Positions 1 through 7,437 of a stretch of 10,796 nucleotides of DNA are shown piece after piece. The notes under the pieces were generated by a model, which saw only the letters and a program-made list of their open reading frames with translations, made no database searches and was not told where the DNA came from. The stretch comes from Selenomonadaceae bacterium (GTDB lineage: Bacteria > Bacillota > Negativicutes > Selenomonadales > Selenomonadaceae). Each line of letters opens with the position of its first letter. Position 1 is the first letter of the stretch. The DNA is taken from contig JAEERZ010000049.1 in NCBI GenBank assembly GCA_016286075.1, positions 1 through 10,796 of the forward strand, given 5' to 3'. Both the position numbers and the translations under genes were made by a program.

Positions 1-1236
1 GAAGAGCACCCGCTCCTCGTCCAGCGTCAGCAGCCGCTTCTTCTCCATCAACAGTTTGCCCGCGACCATCACCGTGTCCACGTCGGCGCTGCTGGCCGCG
101 TAAACCAAAAGCGAAACGAGATCGAACTTCGGCGTCCAAGCCGCGCCGCTCATGTCAAACAACACGATATCGGCAAAACAGCCCGCCTCGATCTTGCCGA
201 GATTCTTGAGTCCCACGGCCTTCGCGCCGTATTCCGTGCCCATGCGCACCGCTTCCAGCGCGGGCACCGCCAACGGATCGAGAGTATCCACCTTGTGCAG
301 CAGCGCCGCGAGGCGAATTTCCTCCAACATGTCAAGATTGTTGTTGCTGGACGTGCCGTCGGTGCCGAGTCCGACGCAGACGCCGGCTTTCAGCAGTTTC
401 GGCACGGGGCTGATGCCGCTGGCCAGCTTCATATTGCTGCCGGGGTTATGCGCGACGCGCAGATTGTATTTCTTCATCAACGCGATATCGTCGTCCGTCA
501 GATGCACGCAATGGGCACCGAGCACGCCGCAGTCGAGAATGCCCGTTTCCTCCATCAGTGCGATCGGCGTCTTGCCGTAGTCTTTCAGACAGTTCTCGAC
601 CTCGCCCTTCGTCTCGGCAAGGTGAATATGCACTTCCGCTTTGCGCTCCTTCGCGATTCCCGCAACGCGCCGCAGGAAGTCAGGCGGGCAGGTGTAGGGC
701 GCGTGGGGGCCGAACATCACCGTGACGCGGCCGTCGCCTGCGCCGTGATAATCGTCGAACAGCTTCTTGTTCTCCTCCAAAGCCGCCTCGCCGTTCGGCG
801 CAACGCCGATGATTCCCCGCGACAGCACGCCGCGAAGGCCGGAATCAATCGCGACCTCGGCCACCTTTTCCATATCGCCGTACATATCGGCAAAGGTCGT
901 GGTGCCGGTGCGGATCATTTCCACCGCCGCCAGCATCGCGCCCCAATAGATGTCGTCCTTCTTCATCTTCGCCTCGATGGGCCAGATCTTGTTTTGCAGC
1001 CAGTCCATCAGATTCATATCGTCTGCGTAGCTGCGGAGCAGCGTCATGGACGCGTGGGTGTGGGCGTTGACAAAGCCCGGCACGGCGAATTTTCCTTTGC
1101 CGTCAACGACGGTATCGGCGGCAAAATCTTTCGCGTCGCCGACTTTCGCGATCTTCGCGCCGTCAATCGCAATATCCGTTTCCTTCACGCTGCCGTCGGG
1201 CAACAGCACCGAGGCGCCTTTGATCAAAGTTTTCAT
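1..1236 (-). CDS. mtaD: 5-methylthioadenosine/S-adenosylhomocysteine deaminase, partial (3' end outside window)
   Basis: This is a metal-dependent amidohydrolase predicted to deaminate S-adenosylhomocysteine, 5'-methylthioadenosine and possibly adenosine or 5'-deoxyadenosine to the inosyl forms in the cytoplasm. The first 412 codons are visible; the family is usually about 430 residues, so only a short C-terminal end is missing. The HxH metal motif is at residues 59-61 (NAHTH), with H178 in GPHAP, H205 and E208 in HIHLAE, H263 in AHNP and D293 in LGTDG, all at the spacing expected for the TM0936-type enzymes. The ATG at 1236 follows an AAAGGAG ribosome site about 10 nt upstream. It lies downstream of ahcY, 114 bp away across a palindromic repeat. 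Distinguishing MTA/SAH from 5'-deoxyadenosine preference is not possible from sequence alone. Confidence 0.93.
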   Translation of the reverse strand, partial: MKTLIKGASVLLPDGSVKETDIAIDGAKIAKVGDAKDFAADTVVDGKGKFAVPGFVNAHTHASMTLLRSYADDMNLMDWLQNKIWPIEAKMKKDDIYWGAMLAAVEMIRTGTTTFADMYGDMEKVAEVAIDSGLRGVLSRGIIGVAPNGEAALEENKKLFDDYHGAGDGRVTVMFGPHAPYTCPPDFLRRVAGIAKERKAEVHIHLAETKGEVENCLKDYGKTPIALMEETGILDCGVLGAHCVHLTDDDIALMKKYNLRVAHNPGSNMKLASGISPVPKLLKAGVCVGLGTDGTSSNNNLDMLEEIRLAALLHKVDTLDPLAVPALEAVRMGTEYGAKAVGLKNLGKIEAGCFADIVLFDMSGAAWTPKFDLVSLLVYAASSADVDTVMVAGKLLMEKKRLLTLDEERVLF

Positions 1237-1279
1237 ATCGTCGCTCTCCTTTCAGGAAACACATATAAACCATGCCATA

Positions 1280-1348
1280 CCCATGCCGAGGTTTTTTTCG
1301 CCAGGCAAGGAAGATAGCGTGACATGGCAGAAAAAGAACCGGCATGGG
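1280..1348. repeat. Long palindromic intergenic repeat, copy A
   Basis: An imperfect inverted repeat fills most of the ahcY-mtaD gap. Arms CCCATGCCG (1280-1288) and CGGCATGGG (1340-1348) are perfect. Pairing continues inward through a T-tract/A-tract segment to GCC/GGC (1300-1302 with 1326-1328), leaving a loop of about 23 nt. It starts 2 bp after the ahcY stop codon. It shares TGCCGAGG, a T-rich segment, CAGGCAAG and AAAAGAACCGGCA in the same order with copy B at 3475-3588, which marks a dispersed family rather than a one-off terminator. On the leftward transcript it would form a stable hairpin between two cistrons. Confidence 0.75.
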
Positions 1349-1350
1349 CG

Positions 1351-2595
1351 TTACGCCAGCCCGATATACTCCTTCTGTTCCTGCGTCAATTCGTCGATCT
1401 CGATGCCCATGGATGCAAGCTTCATGCGCGCAATCCTGTCGTTGATCTCGTTCGGCATCAGGTAAACCTTATTCTCCATTTCCTTATGATGGTTCAGCAA
1501 GTGGAGCGCCGAGAAGAACTGCACCGCGAAGGAAAGGTCCATGACTTCCGCCGGATGGCCGTCGCCTGCCGCCAAGTTGACGAGCCGCCCTTCCGCGAGA
1601 AGATAAATCTTGCGCCCGTCCTTCTGCACATACTCCTCGATATTGGGCTTGACCGTCCGATGCGAAACGGAAGCGGCCTCCAATTCCGGAATGTTGATTT
1701 CCACGTCGAAATGGCCGGCGTTCGCCAAAAGCGCGCCGTTCTTCATGACCTCGTAATGACGGCCGCGCACCACGTCCTTATCCCCGGTCAGCGTCAGGAA
1801 CACGTCGCCGATCTTCGCAGCCTCGTCCATCGGCATCACGCGAAAACCGTCAAATACCGCCTCGATCGCCTTGATCGGGTCCACCTCGGTGATGATGACG
1901 TTGGCGCCCATGCCCTTCGCGCGCATCGCGCCGCCCTTGCCGCACCAGCCGTAGCCCGCGATGACCACGTTCTTGCCCGCGACGATCAGATTCGTCGCCC
2001 GCATAATACCTTCCCAAGTGGATTGGCCCGTGCCGTAGCGGTTGTCGAAAAGATACTTGCAGTAAGCATCGTTGGCCGCAATCATCGGGAAATCCAGCTT
2101 CCCTTTCGCCTCTAACGAGTGAAGACGCAAAACCCCCGTCGTCGTCTCCTCCGAGCCGCCGAGAAGCCCGTCCAAAAGTTCCCGGTGCTTCGTGTGGAGC
2201 ATCGCCACAAGGTCGCCGCCGTCGTCCACGATGATGTTCGGCTTCGTCTCGACGAGCGCCTTTTCCAGAAAGCCGTCGTATTCCTCGTCTGTGCAGGCGT
2301 GGGTCGCGAAGACGTTCACGCCGTCTTCCACCAGCGCCGCCGCCACGTCGTCCTGCGTGGAGAGCGGATTGCTGCCCGTCACCGTGACCTCCGCCCCGGC
2401 ATTTTTCAGCACCTCGGCAAGATAGGCGGTCTTCGCCTCCAAATGAATCGTCAGCACCATGCGGCAGCCCTTGAAAGGCTTCGTCTTTGAATATTCTTCC
2501 TCAATCTTGTTCAATACCGGCATGAAATTCTTGACCCATGCAATCTTGTCGTGCCCCGAGGGCGCCAGCTTCATATCTCGAACAATAGATTTCAT
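1351..2595 (-). CDS. ahcY: Adenosylhomocysteinase family protein (SAH or S-inosylhomocysteine hydrolase)
   Basis: This NAD-dependent hydrolase splits S-adenosylhomocysteine, the product of methyltransferases, into homocysteine and adenosine. It has 414 residues from the ATG at 2595, chosen because GAGGAGG lies 7 nt upstream; an upstream in-frame GTG at 2628 lacks such a site. Visible family features are H51 (IHLEAKTA), D125/D126 (DDGGD), E150 in SEETTTGV, K180 and D184, the Rossmann motif GYGWCGKG (214-221), H295 (NAGHFDVEI) and H347 (GDGHPAEVMDLSF). The C-terminus stops after DELTQEQ and lacks the KxxxYRY tail of eukaryotic and most proteobacterial enzymes, as in the short thermophile/archaeal class. 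It starts 33 nt after surE and precedes a deaminase gene, so the true substrate could be S-inosylhomocysteine. Family assignment is firm; substrate is not. Confidence 0.95.
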   Translation of the reverse strand: MKSIVRDMKLAPSGHDKIAWVKNFMPVLNKIEEEYSKTKPFKGCRMVLTIHLEAKTAYLAEVLKNAGAEVTVTGSNPLSTQDDVAAALVEDGVNVFATHACTDEEYDGFLEKALVETKPNIIVDDGGDLVAMLHTKHRELLDGLLGGSEETTTGVLRLHSLEAKGKLDFPMIAANDAYCKYLFDNRYGTGQSTWEGIMRATNLIVAGKNVVIAGYGWCGKGGAMRAKGMGANVIITEVDPIKAIEAVFDGFRVMPMDEAAKIGDVFLTLTGDKDVVRGRHYEVMKNGALLANAGHFDVEINIPELEAASVSHRTVKPNIEEYVQKDGRKIYLLAEGRLVNLAAGDGHPAEVMDLSFAVQFFSALHLLNHHKEMENKVYLMPNEINDRIARMKLASMGIEIDELTQEQKEYIGLA

Positions 2596-2602
2596 TACTT
2601 TT

Positions 2603-2609
2603 CCTCCTC
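2603..2609 (-). promoter_or_regulatory. Ribosome binding site deciding the ahcY start
   Basis: The leftward strand reads GAGGAGG, separated by 7 nt from the ATG at 2595. It lies downstream of the alternative in-frame GTG at 2628, which argues against the longer form. Confidence 0.8.
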
Positions 2610-2628
2610 TTGTACTGTTTCCAAACAC

Positions 2629-3438
2629 TCATATTTTATTATTATATAAGAAAAACTGCGGTTCAGCAAGTTTTCCCGAAAAACGCGAGGCAATCCCCCG
2701 CTCCCGGAGCGCCGGAATATCCGTCATATCCGCCGTCAGCGGGGTCAGGGTGACGAATCCCTCTCCCGCAAGGCGGATGTCCGAATGGTCGGCGCAGTCC
2801 CAATCGTACGGCTCCCCGCCGATATGATAATAGAGATTCCCGTCCCGCTCAATCCGCTCAAAAGCGTTTTTGTAATCGCGATGACCAAGGGATGCCCAGA
2901 CAAACTCCGGCGGATTCTGCCGCAGACGCTTCGGAAAATTCACATTGAACAGGAAGTACTCCCCGCCCTGTTCGCAAATCCAAGGGAGCCGAGCCGCGAA
3001 AATCTTCGCCGTCTCGTCAAAGCTCAGCGACGAATGGACGTCCAGCGAAAGGGCGACAGACGAAATCCCATGCATATACCCCTCCAGCGCGCCGCCCACC
3101 GTGCCGGAATACAACACGTCCGTACCGAGGTTCGCGCCTTTGTTGACGCCGGAAATCACCAGCTCCGGCCACTTTTCCCGCGCCGCCATCGCTTCTAAAT
3201 AAACCTTTATACAATCCGTCGGCGTGCCGTCGATGCTCCACGCTTCGACACCTTCCGCCCCGAAATCCTGAACGGCGCGCACTTCGATATCCCGATGCAC
3301 AGTCATGGCGTGGGCCATGCCGCTTTGCTCCACCGCGGGCGCCGCCACCACCACCTCGTGCTCTGCCGAGAGCGCCGCGGCCAGCGCCGCAATTCCCGCC
3401 GCGCCGACGCCGTCGTCATTCGTCAATAGAATCCGCAT
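2629..3438 (-). CDS. surE: 5'/3'-nucleotidase SurE
   Basis: SurE is a divalent-metal-dependent phosphatase that releases phosphate from nucleoside 5'- and 3'-monophosphates and can attack short polyphosphate. The 269-residue protein has the family length. It begins with the diagnostic MRILLTNDDG, giving metal ligands D8 and D9; S39 (QSGMAHAMT) and N99 (ISGVNKGANLG) complete the site, and YSGTVGGALEG (110-120) is the conserved loop. The ATG at 3438 is chosen because GGAGG lies just upstream of it and because the ND motif then sits at the usual place; the in-frame ATG at 3456 would put this GGAGG inside the gene. It lies between aroB (147 bp upstream, across a palindromic repeat) and ahcY (33 bp downstream), so it is probably cotranscribed with ahcY. 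Confidence 0.96.
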   Translation of the reverse strand: MRILLTNDDGVGAAGIAALAAALSAEHEVVVAAPAVEQSGMAHAMTVHRDIEVRAVQDFGAEGVEAWSIDGTPTDCIKVYLEAMAAREKWPELVISGVNKGANLGTDVLYSGTVGGALEGYMHGISSVALSLDVHSSLSFDETAKIFAARLPWICEQGGEYFLFNVNFPKRLRQNPPEFVWASLGHRDYKNAFERIERDGNLYYHIGGEPYDWDCADHSDIRLAGEGFVTLTPLTADMTDIPALRERGIASRFSGKLAEPQFFLYNNKI

Positions 3439-3474
3439 ACATTCCTCCAAGAACATAATGAATAAATCAAGCTG

Positions 3475-3588
3475 TGACCCTGCCGAGGAATTTTCCCGTC
3501 AGGCAAGAAAGGTGGCGCGAAGTCGTAGTAAGGCACTACGTCGAGCGCCATCTGACACAGCATGACGGGAAAAGAACCGGCAGGGTCA
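3475..3588. repeat. Long palindromic intergenic repeat, copy B
   Basis: This is a 114-bp near-continuous inverted repeat between aroB and surE. Paired blocks are TGACCCTGCCG/CGGCAGGGTCA (3475-3485 with 3578-3588), TTTTCCCGTCA/TGACGGGAAAA (3491-3501 with 3563-3573), TGGCGC/GCGCCA (3513-3518 with 3545-3550) and CGTAGT/ACTACG (3524-3529 with 3535-3540), closing on a 5-nt loop AAGGC. The outer block and the AGGCAAG segment match copy A at 1280-1348; copy A lacks the inner part. The outer right arm contains the aroB stop codon. The size and rod shape recall ERIC- or BIME-type enterobacterial repeats, but the sequence is not one I recognise. Confidence 0.85.
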
Positions 3589-4674
3589 ATCTGAAATGAT
3601 CATTCTCATACACTTTCTGACAACGTCCTCCGGTACGTCCGAAACCGCCTTGACGCGCCCGATTCCTTCCATCAAAACCCATTTCACTTTGCCGTCCACA
3701 GTCTTCTTGTCATGGAAAACCGCCGCCATCATGCCGTCCTCGGTACATCCCTCCGCTTGCGTCGGCAGCGAGAATCTCCCCAGCAACGCGCGCAGCCGCG
3801 TCACTTCTTCATTTCCAATCATGCCCATCTCGCGGCTCAAATACGCCGCGCCCATCATGCCCACCGCCACGGCCTCGCCGTGATTGTACCGCACATAGCG
3901 CGTTTCCTTCTCGATGGCATGTCCCATCGTATGACCGAAATTGAGAATCGCGCGGAGCCCCGTCTCCTTCTCGTCCTGCGTCACCACTTCCGCCTTGATC
4001 TCGCAGGAGCGGACGACGAGATGCTCCGTCGCCTCCGGTTGAAGCGCCAGCACCTCCTCGGCATGCTCCTCCAAATACGAGAAAAAGGCCTCGTCATAAA
4101 TCACGCCGTATTTGACAATCTCGCCGAGCCCCGTAAAAAGCTCCCGCTTCGGCAGCGTCGAAAGGCAGCGTAAGTCGATGAAAACCCGCTTCGGCTGATA
4201 GAACGCGCCGATCAGATTCTTGCCGAGTCGATGGTTGACCGCCACCTTCCCGCCGACGCTGGAATCCACCTGCGCCAGAAGGCTCGTCGGAATCTGCACG
4301 AAAGGAACGCCGCGCATATACGTCGCAGCAATGAATCCCGCCAAGTCCCCGACCACGCCGCCGCCCAGCGCGACGATCGCCGATTTCCGGTCAAGCCCCG
4401 TCTCGATAGCCTTCGTATAAATATGTTCCGCTTCCTCCAAAGACTTAGATCGTTCCCCCGCCGGCACGAAATGAACAGACGGCTGTTTCCCCGCCTGACG
4501 GAGGACTTCCGCGACTTTATCCGCATAGACTTTTCCCACGTTCGTATCGGAAAGCACCAAGACGCGGGTCGAAAAACCGGCGCCCGCAAAAAAGGAAGCG
4601 ACCTCCGCTTCCAGCCCCGTTCCAATGAAAATGTCGTAGCCGTTCTCCGGCAGATCGACTCTCACTTTACGCAC
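3586..4674 (-). CDS. aroB: 3-dehydroquinate synthase
   Basis: AroB converts the seven-carbon sugar acid DAHP to 3-dehydroquinate, the second step of the shikimate pathway, using NAD and a divalent metal. The product has 362 residues, a normal length. The NAD-binding GGGVVGD is at 104-110, followed by IPTSLLAQVDSSVGGK (128-143). The metal ligands appear as E185 (GLGEIVKYG), H248 (NFGHTMGH) and H265 (YNHGEAVAVGM). The start is a GTG at 4674, with GGAGG 8 nt upstream; it overlaps the end of aroK by 8 bp, suggesting translational coupling. The TGA stop at 3586-3588 forms the outermost three bases of palindromic repeat B. Confidence 0.97.
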   Translation of the reverse strand: MRKVRVDLPENGYDIFIGTGLEAEVASFFAGAGFSTRVLVLSDTNVGKVYADKVAEVLRQAGKQPSVHFVPAGERSKSLEEAEHIYTKAIETGLDRKSAIVALGGGVVGDLAGFIAATYMRGVPFVQIPTSLLAQVDSSVGGKVAVNHRLGKNLIGAFYQPKRVFIDLRCLSTLPKRELFTGLGEIVKYGVIYDEAFFSYLEEHAEEVLALQPEATEHLVVRSCEIKAEVVTQDEKETGLRAILNFGHTMGHAIEKETRYVRYNHGEAVAVGMMGAAYLSREMGMIGNEEVTRLRALLGRFSLPTQAEGCTEDGMMAAVFHDKKTVDGKVKWVLMEGIGRVKAVSDVPEDVVRKCMRMIISD

Positions 4675-5194
4675 GAATAAAGCCTCCTACCCGCAAAAAA
4701 TCAACGATCTCGTCCGCCACCTGCATCGGCGACCTCCGGCTCGTATCGACGGTGAAATCAGCGTTGGAGTAGATACCCCGACGGCTCTCCAAAAGCTCTT
4801 CCACCGCCTTGCGCCGATCCTCGCTCTTGTCGAGCATAGGCCGCTCTCCCCGTCGCTCCGTCCGCTGGAGAATCGTCTCCACGTCGGCGGTCAGGCAGAC
4901 CAGAACGCCTCGTTCTTTTAAAATCCGGAGATTCTCCTCGTCCTTCACCGTGCCGCCGCCCGTAGCGATCACCGCGCATTTCCTTTGCACGACCTCCCGG
5001 ACCGCTTCCCGTTCCTTTTCCCGGAAATAGGGCTCGCCCTCCGCCGCAAAGATTTCCGGAATGCTTCTTCCTTCCTTCGTCTCGATATATTTGTCCAAAT
5101 CGACCAGCCCGCAGCCGAGCCGGGTCGCCAGCGTACGCCCGCAGCTCGTCTTGCCCGTCCCCATGAACCCGATCAAAACAACGTGTTTCGTCAT
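4667..5194 (-). CDS. aroK: Shikimate kinase
   Basis: Shikimate kinase transfers phosphate from ATP to the 3-hydroxyl of shikimate. The 175-residue protein is standard length. The Walker A loop GFMGTGKT is at 9-16, the shikimate-binding aspartates are in VDLD (31-34), FR follows at 57-58, GGG is at 79-81, the LID arginine is in RGERPML (115-121), and ESRRGIY (136-142) is the conserved region near the C-terminus. The ATG at 5194 places the Walker loop at the usual distance; a purine-rich AGAGGGAAA lies upstream. The in-frame ATG at 5218 would add eight untypical residues. It is the first gene after the promoter at 5237-5265 and overlaps aroB. Confidence 0.96.
   Translation of the reverse strand: MTKHVVLIGFMGTGKTSCGRTLATRLGCGLVDLDKYIETKEGRSIPEIFAAEGEPYFREKEREAVREVVQRKCAVIATGGGTVKDEENLRILKERGVLVCLTADVETILQRTERRGERPMLDKSEDRRKAVEELLESRRGIYSNADFTVDTSRRSPMQVADEIVDFLRVGGFIRA
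4683..4687 (-). promoter_or_regulatory. Ribosome binding site for the aroB GTG start
   Basis: The leftward strand has GGAGG 8 nt before the GTG at 4674, just upstream of the aroK stop codon (4667-4669) and still inside aroK. This supports the unusual GTG start and coupled translation of the pair. Confidence 0.75.
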
Positions 5195-5236
5195 ATTGCT
5201 TTCCCTCTGTCTATTCATATTGCCCGTTGATTTTTT

Positions 5237-5265
5237 ATTCTATACTACTTGCCATTTTCGGGCAA
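5237..5265 (-). promoter_or_regulatory. Predicted sigma-70 promoter for aroK-aroB
   Basis: On the leftward strand TTGCCC (5265-5260) and TAGAAT (5242-5237) are separated by exactly 17 nt. The -10 box matches consensus at five of six positions, the -35 box at four. Transcription would begin near 5229, about 35 nt before the aroK ATG. It is the only good pair in the 229-bp gap between the kinase terminator and aroK. Confidence 0.55.
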
Positions 5266-5303
5266 TGATTTTTTATCAATGCAATCGGTTGCCAAATTTC
5301 TGG

Positions 5304-5353
5304 AGTAGGAAAGTAGGAAAATCCAACTTTCCTACTTTCCTATTTTCCTACTT
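5304..5353. repeat. Octamer-based palindrome
   Basis: The octamer GTAGGAAA and its complement TTTCCTAC are tandemly arranged in both orientations. Arms TAGGAAAGTAGGAAA (5306-5320) and TTTCCTACTTTCCTA (5328-5342) form a perfect 15-bp stem with a 7-nt loop, and a further TTTCCTAC copy follows at about 5344-5351. It lies between the histidine kinase terminator and the aroK promoter. It could be a DNA-binding site array, a small repeat, or a slippage product; the sequence does not decide. Confidence 0.7.
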
Positions 5354-5371
5354 CAAAAATCCGACCATAAG

Positions 5372-5418
5372 AAAAAGCCCGTGCCGTCTGCCTTTTTTTG
5401 CAAACGGTGCGAGCTTTT
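5372..5418 (-). terminator. Intrinsic terminator of the two-component operon
   Basis: Just past the histidine kinase stop codon, the leftward strand has AAAAGCTCGCACCGTTTGC, a short A-rich loop, then GCAGACGGCACGGGCTTTTT. The arms pair over about 18 positions with a few G-U pairs and mismatches, and the hairpin ends in a T run. A-tracts on the other side make it potentially bidirectional. Confidence 0.85.
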
Positions 5419-5423
5419 CACTT

Positions 5424-6701
5424 TTACCCCTTCAGCGCCACAATAAATTTCGTCCCTTCCCCGACCTTGCTTTCCACGTTGATCGTCCCCCCGTGGAGAT
5501 TCACGATCTCCTGCGCAATGGCGAGGCCGAGGCCGTTGCCTCCCATCTCGCGGGAACGCGCCTTGTCCACGCGGAAGAATCGGTCGAAGATGCGCTCCAT
5601 ATCCGCTTCGGAAATGCCGATGCCCGTGTCCTCCACTTCAACGCGGATTTTTTTCGCCGCGGGGGACATGACGCGCACGGTGACTTTCCCGCCCTCCGGC
5701 GTATATTTGACCGCGTTGTCCACGAGAATCAGCAGGAGCTGCTTCATCTTCTGCTCGTCCAGCTTCGCAACGAGCGACGCCTCACCCTCCCGAAGGAGTG
5801 TGATTTTCTTCTTGTCCGCCAAGGGCTGCATAAGCCGGATGGTCTGGTCGGCGTCGGCGGCAAGGTCGACTTTCGACAGCTTCAATCGCAAAGCCTGGTT
5901 GTCGCTTCGCGCAACGAACAGCAAGTCGCTGACGAGCTTCGTCATTTTCTTGACTTCGTCCCGCACGTCGCCGATGACCTGTTTCAAAAACGGGGACTTG
6001 ATGGACGGGTCGCCCTCCAAAAGATCCGCCGACGCCATGACGACGGACAGCGGCGTCCGCAATTCATGGGAAGCGTCCGCAGCGAACTGCCGCTGTTTTT
6101 CATAAGCCTCGATCAGCGGCACGATGGCTTTTCCCGCCAGGAAATGCCCGACGCCCGCCGCCACCGCCAGCGCCAGTACCGCCAACCCGGCCAAGGAATA
6201 CGTCGCCTTTTCAAGGCCGTTATACATCGCGGTAACGTCCTTGCCGACGTAAACGGTGGCAATCTGCTCGCCGTCCTCCATCATCGGCTGGGCAATCATC
6301 ATCACGCGCACATGGCGCCGCTTTCCCCGGTCGGTCTTCACAGCGACCTCGCCCGCCTCCATGTCCCAACGGCTGATGAGGTCTATCACGAAAGGTTCGA
6401 GCTGCTCGGAAGCGCGGGAAAAATTGATTGGCTCGCCGTCCATGTCGAACACATAGAAAAACAGGCGGTCGCTGCTCGTGCGCCAATCTTCCATCTCTTC
6501 CGCCAGCTCCGGATGCTGCATAAGATGTTCCTGGCCGCCCGCGATATATTCCGCCGTCCCGACCAGTTCCCGGGCCTGCTCGGACTTCATCGACCATTCC
6601 ATGCTCTGATGCACGACGACAATCAGCACAATCAGGAACACCGCCATGATCAGCGAATAATACAGCGTGAGCTGACGGCGGCTTTGCTGAAATACGTTCA
6701 T
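5424..6701 (-). CDS. Membrane sensor histidine kinase
   Basis: This 425-residue inner-membrane sensor would phosphorylate the response regulator encoded just upstream. Order of parts: a transmembrane segment at about 12-32; an extracytoplasmic domain of about 130 residues; a second transmembrane segment at about 168-190; the phosphoacceptor helix with SHELRTP at 211-217 (H212); the N box with N329 (LVDNAVKYTPEGG); DTGIG at 358-362; and GGNGLGLAI (387-395). A HAMP linker is not obvious: only about ten residues separate the second membrane helix from the HisKA helix. The ATG at 6701 begins 9 nt after the response regulator stop, so the two are cotranscribed and a terminator follows. The sensor domain resembles nothing I recognise, so the stimulus is unknown. 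Confidence 0.94.
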   Translation of the reverse strand: MNVFQQSRRQLTLYYSLIMAVFLIVLIVVVHQSMEWSMKSEQARELVGTAEYIAGGQEHLMQHPELAEEMEDWRTSSDRLFFYVFDMDGEPINFSRASEQLEPFVIDLISRWDMEAGEVAVKTDRGKRRHVRVMMIAQPMMEDGEQIATVYVGKDVTAMYNGLEKATYSLAGLAVLALAVAAGVGHFLAGKAIVPLIEAYEKQRQFAADASHELRTPLSVVMASADLLEGDPSIKSPFLKQVIGDVRDEVKKMTKLVSDLLFVARSDNQALRLKLSKVDLAADADQTIRLMQPLADKKKITLLREGEASLVAKLDEQKMKQLLLILVDNAVKYTPEGGKVTVRVMSPAAKKIRVEVEDTGIGISEADMERIFDRFFRVDKARSREMGGNGLGLAIAQEIVNLHGGTINVESKVGEGTKFIVALKG

Positions 6702-6710
6702 GGCGAGCGA

Positions 6711-7385
6711 TCACTCCGCTTCCAGTTTGTATCCGACGCCGCGAATCGTATGAATCATCGTCTTCCCGTCGCCGAGATCCAGCTTCTTGCGGATCAGCTT
6801 CACATAGGAATCAATATTGTTGGAGCTGACTTCGGACTCCAGCCCCCATATACGGTCGAGAATGATTTCCCGCGGCACCACGATGCCAAGATTCTGCGCC
6901 AAAAGGTCGAAAATCTGGAACTCCCGCGGGGAGAGCTGAATGACCTGATCCTTTTTCTTCAAGACCTTCGCGGTGCGGTTCAGCGTGAAGTCGCCCACCT
7001 TCACCACGTCCTGCTGTATCTTTTGGCTGCTGCGCCGTCCCAGCGCCCGAAGGCGAGCCAAAAGCTCCGCGAACTCGAAGGGCTTCACGAGGTAGTCGTC
7101 GGCCCCCGCGTCGAGTCCCGTCACCCGGTCCGTCACGTCATCCCGGGCGGTCAAAATCAGGATCGCCTTTTCGTAGCCGTTCTCCCGGAGGCGTTTGCAG
7201 GCGTCCACGCCGCTCTCCCCCGGCATCATCCAGTCCAGCACCAGCACGTCGTAGTCGTCGTAATTCGCGTATTCCACGATCTCGTCGCCGCGCTTCACCC
7301 ATTCCACCTGTATGCCGTTCTGCTCCATCATGTATTTCGTCAGCTTGCCAAGCCGCGCGTCGTCCTCCGCCAAAAGCACCCGCAT
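6711..7385 (-). CDS. OmpR/PhoB-family response regulator
   Basis: This 224-residue DNA-binding regulator is the partner of the downstream histidine kinase. The receiver domain (1-115) has acidic residues D8 and D9, the phosphorylated D51 (LVLDWMMPGESG), the switch T79 and K101 in LVKPFEF. The winged-helix effector (about 128-224) includes LSPREFQIFDLLAQN and ends with the typical TIRGVGYKLE. The ATG at 7385 has GGAGG upstream. It is the first gene of the pair, separated from holA by 78 bp that contain the holA terminator. No convincing promoter stands out in the AT-rich gap, although TATAGT and GATAAT boxes occur there. Its regulon cannot be told from the sequence. Confidence 0.95.
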   Translation of the reverse strand: MRVLLAEDDARLGKLTKYMMEQNGIQVEWVKRGDEIVEYANYDDYDVLVLDWMMPGESGVDACKRLRENGYEKAILILTARDDVTDRVTGLDAGADDYLVKPFEFAELLARLRALGRRSSQKIQQDVVKVGDFTLNRTAKVLKKKDQVIQLSPREFQIFDLLAQNLGIVVPREIILDRIWGLESEVSSNNIDSYVKLIRKKLDLGDGKTMIHTIRGVGYKLEAE

Positions 7386-7437
7386 AGTAAAACCTCCTTC
7401 TCTTTACTATATATTTCTATTATCAACGATATTTATG

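Noticed and set aside
295..1317. A 340-codon plus-strand frame
   Set aside because: It is antisense to mtaD and histidine/arginine-rich without any motif, typical of a shadow of a GC-rich gene.
2596..2628. Longer ahcY form starting at the GTG at 2628
   Set aside because: The strong GAGGAGG site lies between this codon and the ATG at 2595, and the ATG gives the usual family N-terminus.
3439..3456. Upstream ATG for surE at 3456
   Set aside because: The ribosome site sits downstream of it, and SurE proteins normally begin within a residue or two of the ILLTNDDG strand.
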